Shown here: positions 1 through 14,928 of the stretch, one piece after another
Numbering within the stretch: the first letter of the stretch is position 1
Layout of the letters: every line of letters starts with the position of its first letter
The notes under the pieces: model-generated
What the model saw: the letters and a program-made list of their open reading frames with translations, nothing else
Databases searched by the model: none
Told to the model about the DNA's origin: nothing
Assembly (NCBI RefSeq): GCF_002356315.1
Contig: NZ_AP018164.1
Location: 868,001 to 932,000 of the forward strand
Direction: 5' to 3'
DNA length: 64,000 nt
Source of the DNA: Mycobacterium shigaense
GTDB taxonomy: Bacteria; Actinomycetota; Actinomycetes; Mycobacteriales; Mycobacteriaceae
Made by a program: the position numbers and the translations under genes

Positions 1-537
1 CCAGACGGCTGGCGCGCGACGCCCGCCGAGCTGCCGTTCACGCTGGCCGGCGGCGCGTATCAGGAGGCCGACGTGGTGCTGGCGGTCCCGGCGGGCGCAC
101 GGTCCGGGCGCTACCCGGTCCGGGCGCAGTTGCGCCTCACCGGCGACGCCGTCCCGCCCGCCTGGCGTCAGCTGGTCGAGGACGTGTCCATCGTCGAGGT
201 GGGCGAGGGGCAGGACGGCGAGCTGGTCTACCTCGTCGACGAGCCGTCCGACGTCGAGCTCGCGGCCGGCGACTCGGCCCGGATCACCGTCACGGTCGGC
301 ACGCGCGCCGGGGCGGAGTTGTCGCTGGAGGCGCACCTGATCAGCCCCTGGGGCACCTGGGAGTGGATCGGGCCGCCCGCCCTTGGGGCGGTCCTGCCCG
401 CGGGTGACACCGTCGAGCTCGGCTTCGACGTGACCCCGCCGGTCGGGCTGCAATCGGGCCAGTGGTGGGCTTTGGTCCGCGTCGGCTGCGCCGGCCGGCT
501 GGTGTATTCGCCGGCGGTGCGGGTGGTCGTCCGATGA
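1..537 (+). CDS. Alpha-mannosidase, C-terminal fragment (5' end outside window)
   Basis: The frame is open from the first base, so this is the last ~178 codons of a longer gene. The residues form beta-rich, proline-poor sheets with many Val, Leu and Gly, and include two tryptophan-rich strands (SPWGTWEWIG and SGQWWALVRV). This suits the C-terminal beta-sandwich region of a GH38 mannosidase. No catalytic residues lie in this part, so the assignment rests mainly on order: in M. tuberculosis an alpha-mannosidase gene (Rv0648) precedes the same fabD2-like / ROK kinase / rplJ series. Its stop overlaps the next start (ATGA at 534-537), which indicates translational coupling. Confidence in the exact enzyme is moderate. 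Confidence 0.6.
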   Translation, partial: PDGWRATPAELPFTLAGGAYQEADVVLAVPAGARSGRYPVRAQLRLTGDAVPPAWRQLVEDVSIVEVGEGQDGELVYLVDEPSDVELAAGDSARITVTVGTRAGAELSLEAHLISPWGTWEWIGPPALGAVLPAGDTVELGFDVTPPVGLQSGQWWALVRVGCAGRLVYSPAVRVVVR

Positions 538-1154
538 GCGGCCAGCTCGTCGTCGCGACCGTCGCCGGCACCCCGGTGGCGGTCCGGGAAGTGGACGCGG
601 CCGAGGCGCGACTGCGCGGCGGTGCCCGCGCGGCCGCGTTGCCGGCCAGCGGCACCAGCGAGGGCCGCCAGTTGCGGCGCTGGCTCACCCAGCTGATCGT
701 GACGCAGCGCGTGGTGGCCGCCGAGGCCGCCGCGCGCGGTCTGTCCGCAGCCGGGGCGCCGGCCGAGAACGAGGTGCTGCCCGACGTCACGGCCCGGCTC
801 GAGATCGGCAGCGTGGCCGCGGCCGCGTTGGCCGATCCGCGGGCCCGCGCACTGTTCGCCCACGTCACCGCGGCCGTCGACGTCACCGACGAGGACGTGG
901 CCGACTATCACGCCCGCAATCCGTTCCGCTTCGCCGCCCCGCGTCCCGCTCCGCACGGCTGGCGCGTCCCGTCGTCGACCACCCCGGCCCTGCGCGAGGT
1001 GGCCTCGGAGGTGGCGGCGCACCTGCGGGGCGCCGCGCGCCGGCGCGCCTTCCGGCTGTGGCTGGACGCGCGCCGGGCCGCGCTGGTCCAGCTCGCGCCC
1101 GGCTACGAGCATCCCGGCGATCCCCGCCAGCCCGACAACGTCCATCGGCACTGA
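534..1154 (+). CDS. FabD2-like protein with SurA/parvulin-like features (Rv0649 type)
   Basis: This is a 206-residue protein whose ATG overlaps the upstream stop (ATGA). The M. tuberculosis counterpart is named FabD2, malonyl-CoA:ACP transacylase, but this protein is about 100 residues shorter than true FabD and lacks the GHSxG active-site motif. A chance GTSEG at residues 41-45 is not in a FabD context. What is visible resembles peptidyl-prolyl isomerase/SurA chaperones: an Ala-rich helical N-terminus, a segment VTDEDVADYHARNP at about residue 119, and a C-terminal EHPGDPRQPDNVHRH tail. No signal peptide or membrane segment is seen. Substrate and function are unknown; the transacylase label should not be carried over. 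Confidence 0.7.
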   Translation: MSGQLVVATVAGTPVAVREVDAAEARLRGGARAAALPASGTSEGRQLRRWLTQLIVTQRVVAAEAAARGLSAAGAPAENEVLPDVTARLEIGSVAAAALADPRARALFAHVTAAVDVTDEDVADYHARNPFRFAAPRPAPHGWRVPSSTTPALREVASEVAAHLRGAARRRAFRLWLDARRAALVQLAPGYEHPGDPRQPDNVHRH

Positions 1155-1160
1155 TCGCCC

Positions 1161-2066
1161 ATGCTCACTCTTTGCCTGGACATCGGCGGCACCAAGATCG
1201 CCGCCGGTTTGGCCGACGCCCAGGGCGCTCTGGTGTGTACGACCACCTGTCCCACCCCGGCCGGCGGTTCGGCCGAACAGGTCTGGGCGGCCGTCGACAC
1301 GACGATCGCGGGCATGTTGCACGCGGCGGGCGGGGCGGTCCGTGCGGTGGGCATCGCCTGTTCCGGGCCTATCGATCTGCGCGACGGAAGCGTCAGTCCG
1401 ATCAACATCGCCGGTTGGGACGGCTTCCCGTTGCGAGACCGGGTCGCGGCCGCGGTGCCCGGCGTCCCGGTCCGGCTCGGCGGCGACGGCGTGTGCATGG
1501 CCCTGGGCGAGCACTGGCGCGGCGCCGGGCGCGGCGCGGGCTTCCTGTTGGGCATGGTGGTGTCCACCGGGGTGGGCGGCGGGCTGATCCTCAACGGCGC
1601 GCCCTACGCCGGACGCACCGGCAATGCCGGACACGTCGGTCACGTCGTGGTCGAACCGGACGGCGAGGCGTGTACCTGCGGCGGCCGGGGCTGCGTCGAG
1701 ACCGTCGCGGCCGGCCCGTGGCTGGTGCGCTGGGCGTTGGCGAACGGCTGGTCCGCGCCGCCCGGTGTCGGGGCTCGGGACCTGGCGGCGGCGGCGGCCG
1801 GCGGCGATGCGGTCGCCGTGCGGGCGTTTCACCGGGGTGCCGGCGCGCTCGCGGCGATGATCGCCTCGGTGGCGGCGGTGTGCGACTTGGACCTCGTCGT
1901 GGTCGGGGGAGGCGTCGCCAAATCCGGCCGGCTGCTCTTCGATCCGCTGCGCGCCGCGCTGGCCGACTACGCCGGCCTGGACTTCCTGTCCGGCTTGCGC
2001 GTGCTGCCGGCCGAACTGGGTGGCGAGGCCGGCCTGGTCGGCGCGGCCCGGCTCGCGGGCGTCTAG
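1161..2066 (+). CDS. ROK family sugar kinase
   Basis: The protein has 301 residues and starts at the ATG six bases after the previous stop. The N-terminal phosphate-binding motif DIGGTKIAAG lies at residues 6-15. The sugar-binding ExGH-type segment is present as GNAGHVGH near residue 155, followed by the ROK zinc site CTCGGRGCVE near residue 172. A second phosphate loop (VVGGGVAKSG) lies near residue 248. The family transfers phosphate from ATP or polyphosphate to glucose, mannose, N-acetylmannosamine or similar sugars. The sequence does not decide the sugar. Its place directly after a mannosidase suggests salvage of released hexose, which is inference. It is the last gene before the ribosomal promoter. 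Confidence 0.88.
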   Translation: MLTLCLDIGGTKIAAGLADAQGALVCTTTCPTPAGGSAEQVWAAVDTTIAGMLHAAGGAVRAVGIACSGPIDLRDGSVSPINIAGWDGFPLRDRVAAAVPGVPVRLGGDGVCMALGEHWRGAGRGAGFLLGMVVSTGVGGGLILNGAPYAGRTGNAGHVGHVVVEPDGEACTCGGRGCVETVAAGPWLVRWALANGWSAPPGVGARDLAAAAAGGDAVAVRAFHRGAGALAAMIASVAAVCDLDLVVVGGGVAKSGRLLFDPLRAALADYAGLDFLSGLRVLPAELGGEAGLVGAARLAGV

Positions 2067-2086
2067 CAGACGTCCCTGCGCTCGTT

Positions 2087-2116
2087 TTGGCCGACCGCGG
2101 GTGCGCAGGCTATTCT
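2087..2116 (+). promoter_or_regulatory. Putative rplJ-rplL promoter
   Basis: A -35-like TTGGCC (2087-2092) is followed after 18 bases by TATTCT (2111-2116). It sits just past the kinase stop and ahead of the L10 leader. It is a sequence match only. Confidence 0.5.
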
Positions 2117-2134
2117 TGTCGTCGATCCACCGAA

Positions 2135-2210
2135 GACCGTCGGTCACCGAGCAATCGGTTGAAGGTCCGGGAGCATCCCGGCGGCCCACGCAGGAGGACG
2201 AGGCATTACC
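2135..2210 (+). promoter_or_regulatory. L10 leader (autoregulatory mRNA structure upstream of rplJ)
   Basis: The leader carries a nested fold typical of L10-L12 binding leaders: outer GACC (2135-2138) with GGTC (2164-2167), and an inner hairpin ACCGA-GCAA-TCGGT (2146-2159) closed by a GNRA loop. A second hairpin CCGGGA-GCA-TCCCGG (2167-2181) follows. In bacteria the L10(L12) complex binds such a leader and represses its own operon. The identification is from structure and position; no covariance search was possible. Confidence 0.65.
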
Positions 2211-2237
2211 GTCGGCGCGAGCGCCGGTGTATCTCAA

Positions 2238-2269
2238 CGCCCCGGCCGACCCCTGCGCCGGGGCGTTCG
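2238..2269 (+). terminator. Hairpin between leader and rplJ, possible attenuator
   Basis: CGCCCCGG (2238-2245) pairs perfectly with CCGGGGCG (2258-2265) over a 12-base loop and is followed by a short T-containing tract. It lies after the L10 leader and before the rplJ ribosome site, where an attenuator would act. Confidence 0.5.
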
Positions 2270-2328
2270 TCGTTTCTCGGTGATCACAGAGCGCAGCGCG
2301 CTGAAGACTTTCCACCGAGGAGGCATGC

Positions 2329-2952
2329 ATGGCCAAGGCTGACAAGGCCACCGCCGTTGCAGACATCACCGAGCAGTTCACGGGCTCGACGGCGACCCTG
2401 ATCACCGAATACCGCGGGTTGACGGTCGCCGCCCTGGCCGAGCTGCGGCGGTCGCTGTCCGGATCGGCTACCTACACGGTCGCCAAGAACACGCTGATCA
2501 AGCGGGCGGCATCGGAAGCCGGGATCGAGGGGCTCGACGAGCTGTTCGCCGGGCCGACGGCCATCGCCTTCGTGCGCGGTGAGCCGGTCGACGCCGCCAA
2601 GGCTCTGAAGACCTTCGCCAAGGACAACGCGGCGCTGGTCATCAAGGGCGGCTACATGGACGGCCAGCGGCTGACGGTCGCCGAGGTCGAGCGCATCGCC
2701 GACCTGGAATCCCGCGAGGTCCTGCTGGCTAAACTGGCCGGCGCGATGAAGGGCAACCTCGCCAAGGCGGCCGGGCTGTTCAACGCGCCCGCCTCGCAGA
2801 TGGCTCGCCTGTTGGCCGCGCTGCAGGAAAAGAAGCCGGCCTCCGAGGCCGCAGCACCCGCTGCCGAAGCCCCCGCGGAGGCACCCGCCGCCGAAGAGCC
2901 GGCCGCAGACGCACCGGCGGAAACCCCCGAAGCACCGGCTGACGCCGAGTAG
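2329..2952 (+). CDS. rplJ: 50S ribosomal protein L10
   Basis: L10 anchors the L7/L12 stalk to the ribosome. The protein starts [13 protein letters not shown] and carries the L10 core [15 protein letters not shown] and [12 protein letters not shown] in the first 60 residues. A GAGGAGG ribosome site lies just upstream of the ATG. At 207 residues it is longer than most L10 proteins because of a low-complexity Ala/Glu/Pro tail from about residue 165, which is common in mycobacterial L10 but variable in length. It forms an operon with rplL, 50 bases downstream, and is likely autoregulated through the leader at 2135-2210. Confidence 0.97.
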   Translation: MAKADKATAVADITEQFTGSTATLITEYRGLTVAALAELRRSLSGSATYTVAKNTLIKRAASEAGIEGLDELFAGPTAIAFVRGEPVDAAKALKTFAKDNAALVIKGGYMDGQRLTVAEVERIADLESREVLLAKLAGAMKGNLAKAAGLFNAPASQMARLLAALQEKKPASEAAAPAAEAPAEAPAAEEPAADAPAETPEAPADAE

Positions 2953-3002
2953 AACCAACCCGCAACCACCAGACCAGGGAAAACAAGGAAGGACCCACAA
3001 CC

Positions 3003-3398
3003 ATGGCAAAGATATCCACCGACGATCTGCTCGACGTCTTCAAGGAAATGACCCTGTTGGAGCTGTCGGACTTCGTCAAGAAGTTCGAGGAGACCTTCGA
3101 GGTCACCGCGGCCGCCCCCGTCGCGGTCGCCGCTGCCGGTGGTCCCGCCGCCGGTGGTGCGCCCGCCGAGGCCGCTGAGGAGCAGTCGGAGTTCGACGTC
3201 ATCCTCGAGGCCGCCGGCGACAAGAAGATCGGCGTCATCAAGGTCGTCCGCGAGATCGTCTCGGGCCTGGGGCTCAAGGAGGCCAAGGACCTGGTTGACA
3301 GCGCCCCCAAGCCGCTGCTGGAGAAGGTCGCCAAGGAGGCCGCCGACGAGGCCAAGGCCAAGCTCGAGGCCGCCGGCGCCACCGTCACCGTCAAGTAG
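3003..3398 (+). CDS. rplL: 50S ribosomal protein L7/L12
   Basis: This is the 131-residue stalk protein that recruits translation GTPases. The N-terminal dimerisation helices are followed by an Ala/Gly/Pro hinge (residues ~37-58) and the conserved C-terminal domain with [20 protein letters not shown] and [18 protein letters not shown] lies 10 bases before the ATG. It is the second gene of the rplJ operon, closed by the terminator at 3415-3452. Confidence 0.98.
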   Translation: MAKISTDDLLDVFKEMTLLELSDFVKKFEETFEVTAAAPVAVAAAGGPAAGGAPAEAAEEQSEFDVILEAAGDKKIGVIKVVREIVSGLGLKEAKDLVDSAPKPLLEKVAKEAADEAKAKLEAAGATVTVK

Positions 3399-3405
3399 TT
3401 CTGCT

Positions 3406-4146
3406 TCAGGGAAGACCCCCGGGACCCGTTTCGACACGGGCCCGGGGGTTTTCGTGTATTCGGTGCTTCGCCGTCCGCACCGACCGGGTCACGCGCTCGG
3501 GCGAATCGCCGAGCGCGACAAGCAGATTTGAATTCATCGCCTCTAGTACCGGAGCGACGGCCGAGCCGTCGGCGCCGTAGAAGCCGCCCAGTTCGAGCAT
3601 CACGAACCCGTGCACCAGGGCCCAAGCCTGGGCCGCCGTGGCAACGACGGCAGCGTCATCGTCCGCTGAACCGACTGTGATCCGGCCGACCCGCATGGCC
3701 CGGCGAACGGTGCGCACCACATGGGCGAAGCTGGGAATGCGCCGTTCGATCTCGGCGACCGTCAGGCCCAGGACGTTGCCCGCCGGTGCATGAATGCCAT
3801 GGGCGCTGGTGCTGCCGAACATCAACCGATACATGTGCGGGTGCTCGATGGCGTAGCGCCGGTAGGCCCCGACGATGGCGAACATGTCGGCGACCGGGTC
3901 AGCGGTTTCCGGCACTGTCAGCGCGTCATCGAATTGTCGATAACCCTCCGCGGCAACCGCGGTGATCAACCCCTGCATGCCGCCGAAGTGGGTGTAGACC
4001 GCCATCGTCGAGGTCCCTGCCGCGCCGGCCACTTTGCGGGTCTGCAGGGCGTCGGGACCGTGCTCGTCCAGCAGTCCCACGGCGGCATGCAGCATCTCAT
4101 CGCGTACGTCGCGAGCGGGCTGCAACTCTGAAGTCATCCTTGCCAT
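3406..4146 (-). CDS. TetR family transcriptional regulator
   Basis: The protein has 246 residues. The helix-turn-helix is at about residues 30-60 (TRKVAGAAGTSTMAVYTHFGG), followed by a helical ligand domain with the WALVHGFVMLELGGF helix typical of the TetR WHG group. It corresponds in position to M. tuberculosis Rv0653c. It diverges from the carotenoid oxygenase gene across 62 bases holding a candidate operator (4171-4196), so it probably controls that enzyme and itself. The C-terminus runs through the rplL terminator (Arg/Pro/Gly-rich tail), which looks like an extension with little constraint. A second ATG three codons in is an equally possible start. Confidence 0.88.
   Translation of the reverse strand: MARMTSELQPARDVRDEMLHAAVGLLDEHGPDALQTRKVAGAAGTSTMAVYTHFGGMQGLITAVAAEGYRQFDDALTVPETADPVADMFAIVGAYRRYAIEHPHMYRLMFGSTSAHGIHAPAGNVLGLTVAEIERRIPSFAHVVRTVRRAMRVGRITVGSADDDAAVVATAAQAWALVHGFVMLELGGFYGADGSAVAPVLEAMNSNLLVALGDSPERVTRSVRTAKHRIHENPRARVETGPGGLP
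3415..3452. terminator. Intrinsic terminator after rplL
   Basis: A long GC stem (ACCCCCGGG-A-CCCG with CGGG-C-CCGGGGGT, 3415-3449) is followed by TTTT. It closes rplJ-rplL and also lies inside the 3' end of the convergent TetR gene, so that protein's last residues are encoded through the terminator. Confidence 0.85.
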
Positions 4147-4170
4147 CTTCCCATCGAGGGCGTAGCGTCC

Positions 4171-4196
4171 AAATAACGCTGAAATAACGATGTTAT
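4171..4196. promoter_or_regulatory. Candidate TetR operator between regulator and carotenoid oxygenase
   Basis: A perfect inverted repeat ATAAC-GAT-GTTAT (4184-4196) is preceded by a second copy of AAATAACG (4171-4178) 11 bases upstream of the one at 4182-4189, i.e. one helical turn away. It is the only clear dyad in the 62-base divergent gap. Confidence 0.55.
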
Positions 4197-4208
4197 AGGA
4201 GTTCAGCT

Positions 4209-5720
4209 ATGACTTTAACGGAAACCGCTAAGTCCGCGAATCCGTATCTCGAGGGCTTTCTGGCGCCGGTGCGCACGGAGGTGACGGCGACCGACCTGGA
4301 GGTCAGCGGCCACCTGCCCGGGCACCTCGACGGGCGCTACCTGCGCAACGGTCCGAATCCCGTCGCCGAGGTCGATCCCGCCACCTACCACTGGTTCAGC
4401 GGCGACGGCATGGTGCACGGTGTCGCGCTGCGGGACGGACGGGCGTGCTGGTACCGCAACCGCTGGGTCCGCAGCCCCGCGGTGTGTCGCGGGCTCGGCG
4501 AACCCGAGCCGACGGCCCTGAACCCGCGCGCCGGGATGCTGTCGGTCGGGGCCAACACCAACGTGCTGACCCACGGCGGCCGCACGCTGGCCCTCGTCGA
4601 GGGCGGCGGCGCCAACTATCAGCTGACCGACGAGTTGGACACCGTCGGCACCTGCGACTTCGACGGCACGCTGAGTGGCGGTTACACCGCCCATCCGCAC
4701 CGCGATCCGCGCACCGGCGAACTGCACGCCGTGTCGTATTCCTTCGGGCGCGGGCACACCGTGCAGTACTCGGTGATCGATACGGACGGACGTGCGCGCC
4801 GCACCGTCGACATCGATGTCACCGGGTCGCCGATGATCCACGACTTCTCCCTGACAGATAAGTACGTGGTCATCTACGACCTGCCGGTGACATTCGATGC
4901 GGCGCGGGTCGCGTCGGCGACTGTGCCGCGGTGGCTGGATTTGCCGGCCCGCCTGGTCACGCAGTCGCTGCTCGGCCGCGTACGGATTCCCACCCCGGTG
5001 ATGACGGCTATCAGCGGAAACCGGCAGCCGATGAGCGTGATGCCCTACAGCTGGAAGGACAACTACCCGGCGCGCATCGGCGTGATGCCGCGCGACGGCT
5101 CCAACAAGGACGTGCGCTGGTTCGACATCGAGCCCTGCTACGTCTATCATCCGCTCAATGCCTACTCGGAGACGCGAAACGGGGCTGAGGTCCTGGTGCT
5201 CGACGTCGTCCGCTATGCGCGGATGTTCGACCGCGACCTGCGCGGCCCCGGGGACAGCCGACCCACCCTGGACCGGTGGACCATCAATCTGACGACCGGT
5301 GCGGTGGCCAGCGAACGCCGCGACGACCGCCCGCAGGAGTTCCCGCGGATCAACGAGACGCTCCTCGGTGGCCGGCATCGCTTCGGCTACGCCGTCGGGC
5401 TGGACGGCGGCTACCTGTCCGGCGGCGCGACCGAGATGTCGTCGGCGCTGTACAAGCACGATTATGCGACCGGTTCGAGCACGACCGCCGCGCTGGATCC
5501 CGCCCTTTTGCTCGGCGAGATGTGCTTCGTGCCGAACCCGGCGGGCGACGGCGAACCCGCCGAGGACGACGGGCTGCTGATGGGCTACGGCTATCACCGC
5601 GGCCGCGACGAGGGCCAGCTGGTGTTGCTGGATGCGCAGACGCTCGAATCGGTGGCGACCGTGCACCTGCCGCAGCGGGTCCCGATGGGCTTTCACGGCA
5701 ACTGGGCGCCGCGAGTCTGA
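4209..5720 (+). CDS. Carotenoid cleavage oxygenase (Rv0654 type)
   Basis: This 503-residue protein belongs to the non-heme Fe(II) carotenoid oxygenase family, which splits double bonds of carotenoids, retinoids or stilbenes. The N-terminal YLRNGPNP motif is at residues ~43-50. Iron-binding histidine regions are visible at AHPHRDPRTGELHAVSYS (~residue 160), MIHDFSLTDKYVV (~209), YHPLNAYSE (~318) and GFHGNW near the end, matching the four-His set. The N-terminus lacks a signal peptide. An AGGAG site precedes the ATG at 4209. The adjacent divergent TetR and shared dyad suggest ligand-induced expression. Substrate is not decided by the sequence. Confidence 0.93.
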   Translation: MTLTETAKSANPYLEGFLAPVRTEVTATDLEVSGHLPGHLDGRYLRNGPNPVAEVDPATYHWFSGDGMVHGVALRDGRACWYRNRWVRSPAVCRGLGEPEPTALNPRAGMLSVGANTNVLTHGGRTLALVEGGGANYQLTDELDTVGTCDFDGTLSGGYTAHPHRDPRTGELHAVSYSFGRGHTVQYSVIDTDGRARRTVDIDVTGSPMIHDFSLTDKYVVIYDLPVTFDAARVASATVPRWLDLPARLVTQSLLGRVRIPTPVMTAISGNRQPMSVMPYSWKDNYPARIGVMPRDGSNKDVRWFDIEPCYVYHPLNAYSETRNGAEVLVLDVVRYARMFDRDLRGPGDSRPTLDRWTINLTTGAVASERRDDRPQEFPRINETLLGGRHRFGYAVGLDGGYLSGGATEMSSALYKHDYATGSSTTAALDPALLLGEMCFVPNPAGDGEPAEDDGLLMGYGYHRGRDEGQLVLLDAQTLESVATVHLPQRVPMGFHGNWAPRV

Positions 5721-5900
5721 CGTGCCTTTCCGCCAGGTTGGCGGGCCGATTACGCTGCTGGGCGGGCCGGGTCTCAGGTCAGCGAATTTTTGGCCCCGGC
5801 GCCGTGCAACCATGATGCGCGACCCCGGGTGTGCGCTACAGTGACTCATGCCACACAAAGGGGCAGCTAGCAGGGGCAAGCGTGGACGGAAGGATCTCCT

Positions 5901-6911
5901 ATGGGTGTCGCTATCGAGGTCAACGGCCTGACGAAATCCTTCGGATCATCGAGGATTTGGGAAGACGTCACCCTCGACATCCCGCAGGGCGAGGTCAGCG
6001 TTTTGCTGGGCCCCTCGGGTACCGGCAAGTCGGTGTTCCTGAAGTCGCTGATCGGCCTGCTGCGGCCCGAGCGGGGCTCGATCATCATCGACGGCACCGA
6101 CATCCTCGAATGCTCGGCCAAGGAGCTCTACGAGATCCGCACCCTGTTCGGCGTGCTGTTCCAGGATGGTGCGCTGTTCGGTTCGATGAACCTCTTTGAC
6201 AACACTGCCTTCCCGCTTCGTGAGCACACCAAGAAGAAGGAAGGCGAGATCCGTGACATCGTCATGGAGAAGCTGGAGATGGTCGGTCTCGGGGGTGACG
6301 AGAAGAAGTTCCCCGGCGAGATCTCCGGCGGTATGCGCAAGCGTGCCGGCCTGGCCCGCGCCCTGGTCCTGGATCCGCAAATCATCCTGTGCGACGAGCC
6401 GGACTCGGGTCTGGACCCGGTTCGTACCGCTTATCTGAGCCAGCTGATTCTCGACATCAACGCCCAGATCGACGCGACCATCCTCATCGTGACGCACAAC
6501 ATCAACATCGCCCGCACGGTGCCAGACAACATCGGCATGCTGTTCCGCAAGCACCTGGTGATGTTCGGTCCTCGTGAGGTTCTGCTGACCAGCGACGAGC
6601 CGGTGGTGCGCCAGTTCCTCAACGGCCGCCGCATCGGCCCCATCGGCATGTCCGAGGAAAAGGACGAGGCGACCATGGCCGAAGAGCAGGCGCTGCTCGA
6701 CGCCGGTCACCACGCCGGTGGCACCGAGGAAGTCGAGGGCGTGCCGCCGCAGATCACCGCGACCCCGGGCATGCCGGAGCGCAAAGGCGTGGCGCGGCGT
6801 CAGGCGCGCGTGCGCGAGATGCTGCACACGCTGCCGAAAGAGGCCCAGGCCGCGATCCTCGACGACCTCGAGGGCACGCACAAGTTCCAGTCGCACGAGT
6901 TCGGCGGCTAG
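5901..6911 (+). CDS. mkl: Mce transport ATPase Mkl/MceG
   Basis: This ABC ATPase of 336 residues is the shared motor for Mce lipid importers. Walker A is GPSGTGKS (residues ~37-44), the signature is ISGGMRKRAGLARAL (~137), Walker B is IILCDEPDSGLDP (~157), and the switch His is in VTHN. The C-terminal ~90 residues (EEKDEATMAEEQ... to the end) are an MceG-type extension. Start choice: GGAAGGA (5888-5894) sits 6 bases before ATG 5901. The longer N-terminus annotated in M. tuberculosis (MRYSDS...) exists here only in another frame, so it is probably not translated. A possible -10 TACAGT (5837-5842) falls on that upstream reading. Confidence 0.95.
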   Translation: MGVAIEVNGLTKSFGSSRIWEDVTLDIPQGEVSVLLGPSGTGKSVFLKSLIGLLRPERGSIIIDGTDILECSAKELYEIRTLFGVLFQDGALFGSMNLFDNTAFPLREHTKKKEGEIRDIVMEKLEMVGLGGDEKKFPGEISGGMRKRAGLARALVLDPQIILCDEPDSGLDPVRTAYLSQLILDINAQIDATILIVTHNINIARTVPDNIGMLFRKHLVMFGPREVLLTSDEPVVRQFLNGRRIGPIGMSEEKDEATMAEEQALLDAGHHAGGTEEVEGVPPQITATPGMPERKGVARRQARVREMLHTLPKEAQAAILDDLEGTHKFQSHEFGG

Positions 6912-10867
<3,956 letters not shown>

Positions 10868-10878
10868 TTAGTTACTAA

Positions 10879-14853
<3,975 letters not shown>

Positions 14854-14860
14854 TCCACAA

Positions 14861-14895
14861 GCGAAAAAGCCCCGGGTTCGCCCGGGGCTTTTTCG
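14861..14895. terminator. Bidirectional terminator after rpoC
   Basis: AAAAAGCCCCGGG (14864-14876), loop TTCG, CCCGGGGCTTTTT (14881-14893). A perfect stem with A and T tracts on both sides serves rpoC and the convergent permease gene. Confidence 0.95.
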
Positions 14896-14928
14896 TATGC
14901 TTGCCCTGCGGAGCGGGCGTCATGAGCG

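Noticed and set aside
228..2405. Very long open frame on the minus strand over the mannosidase-ROK kinase region
   Set aside because: Arg/Gly/Pro-rich antisense reading of GC-rich genes with clear plus-strand family motifs; no domain is visible.
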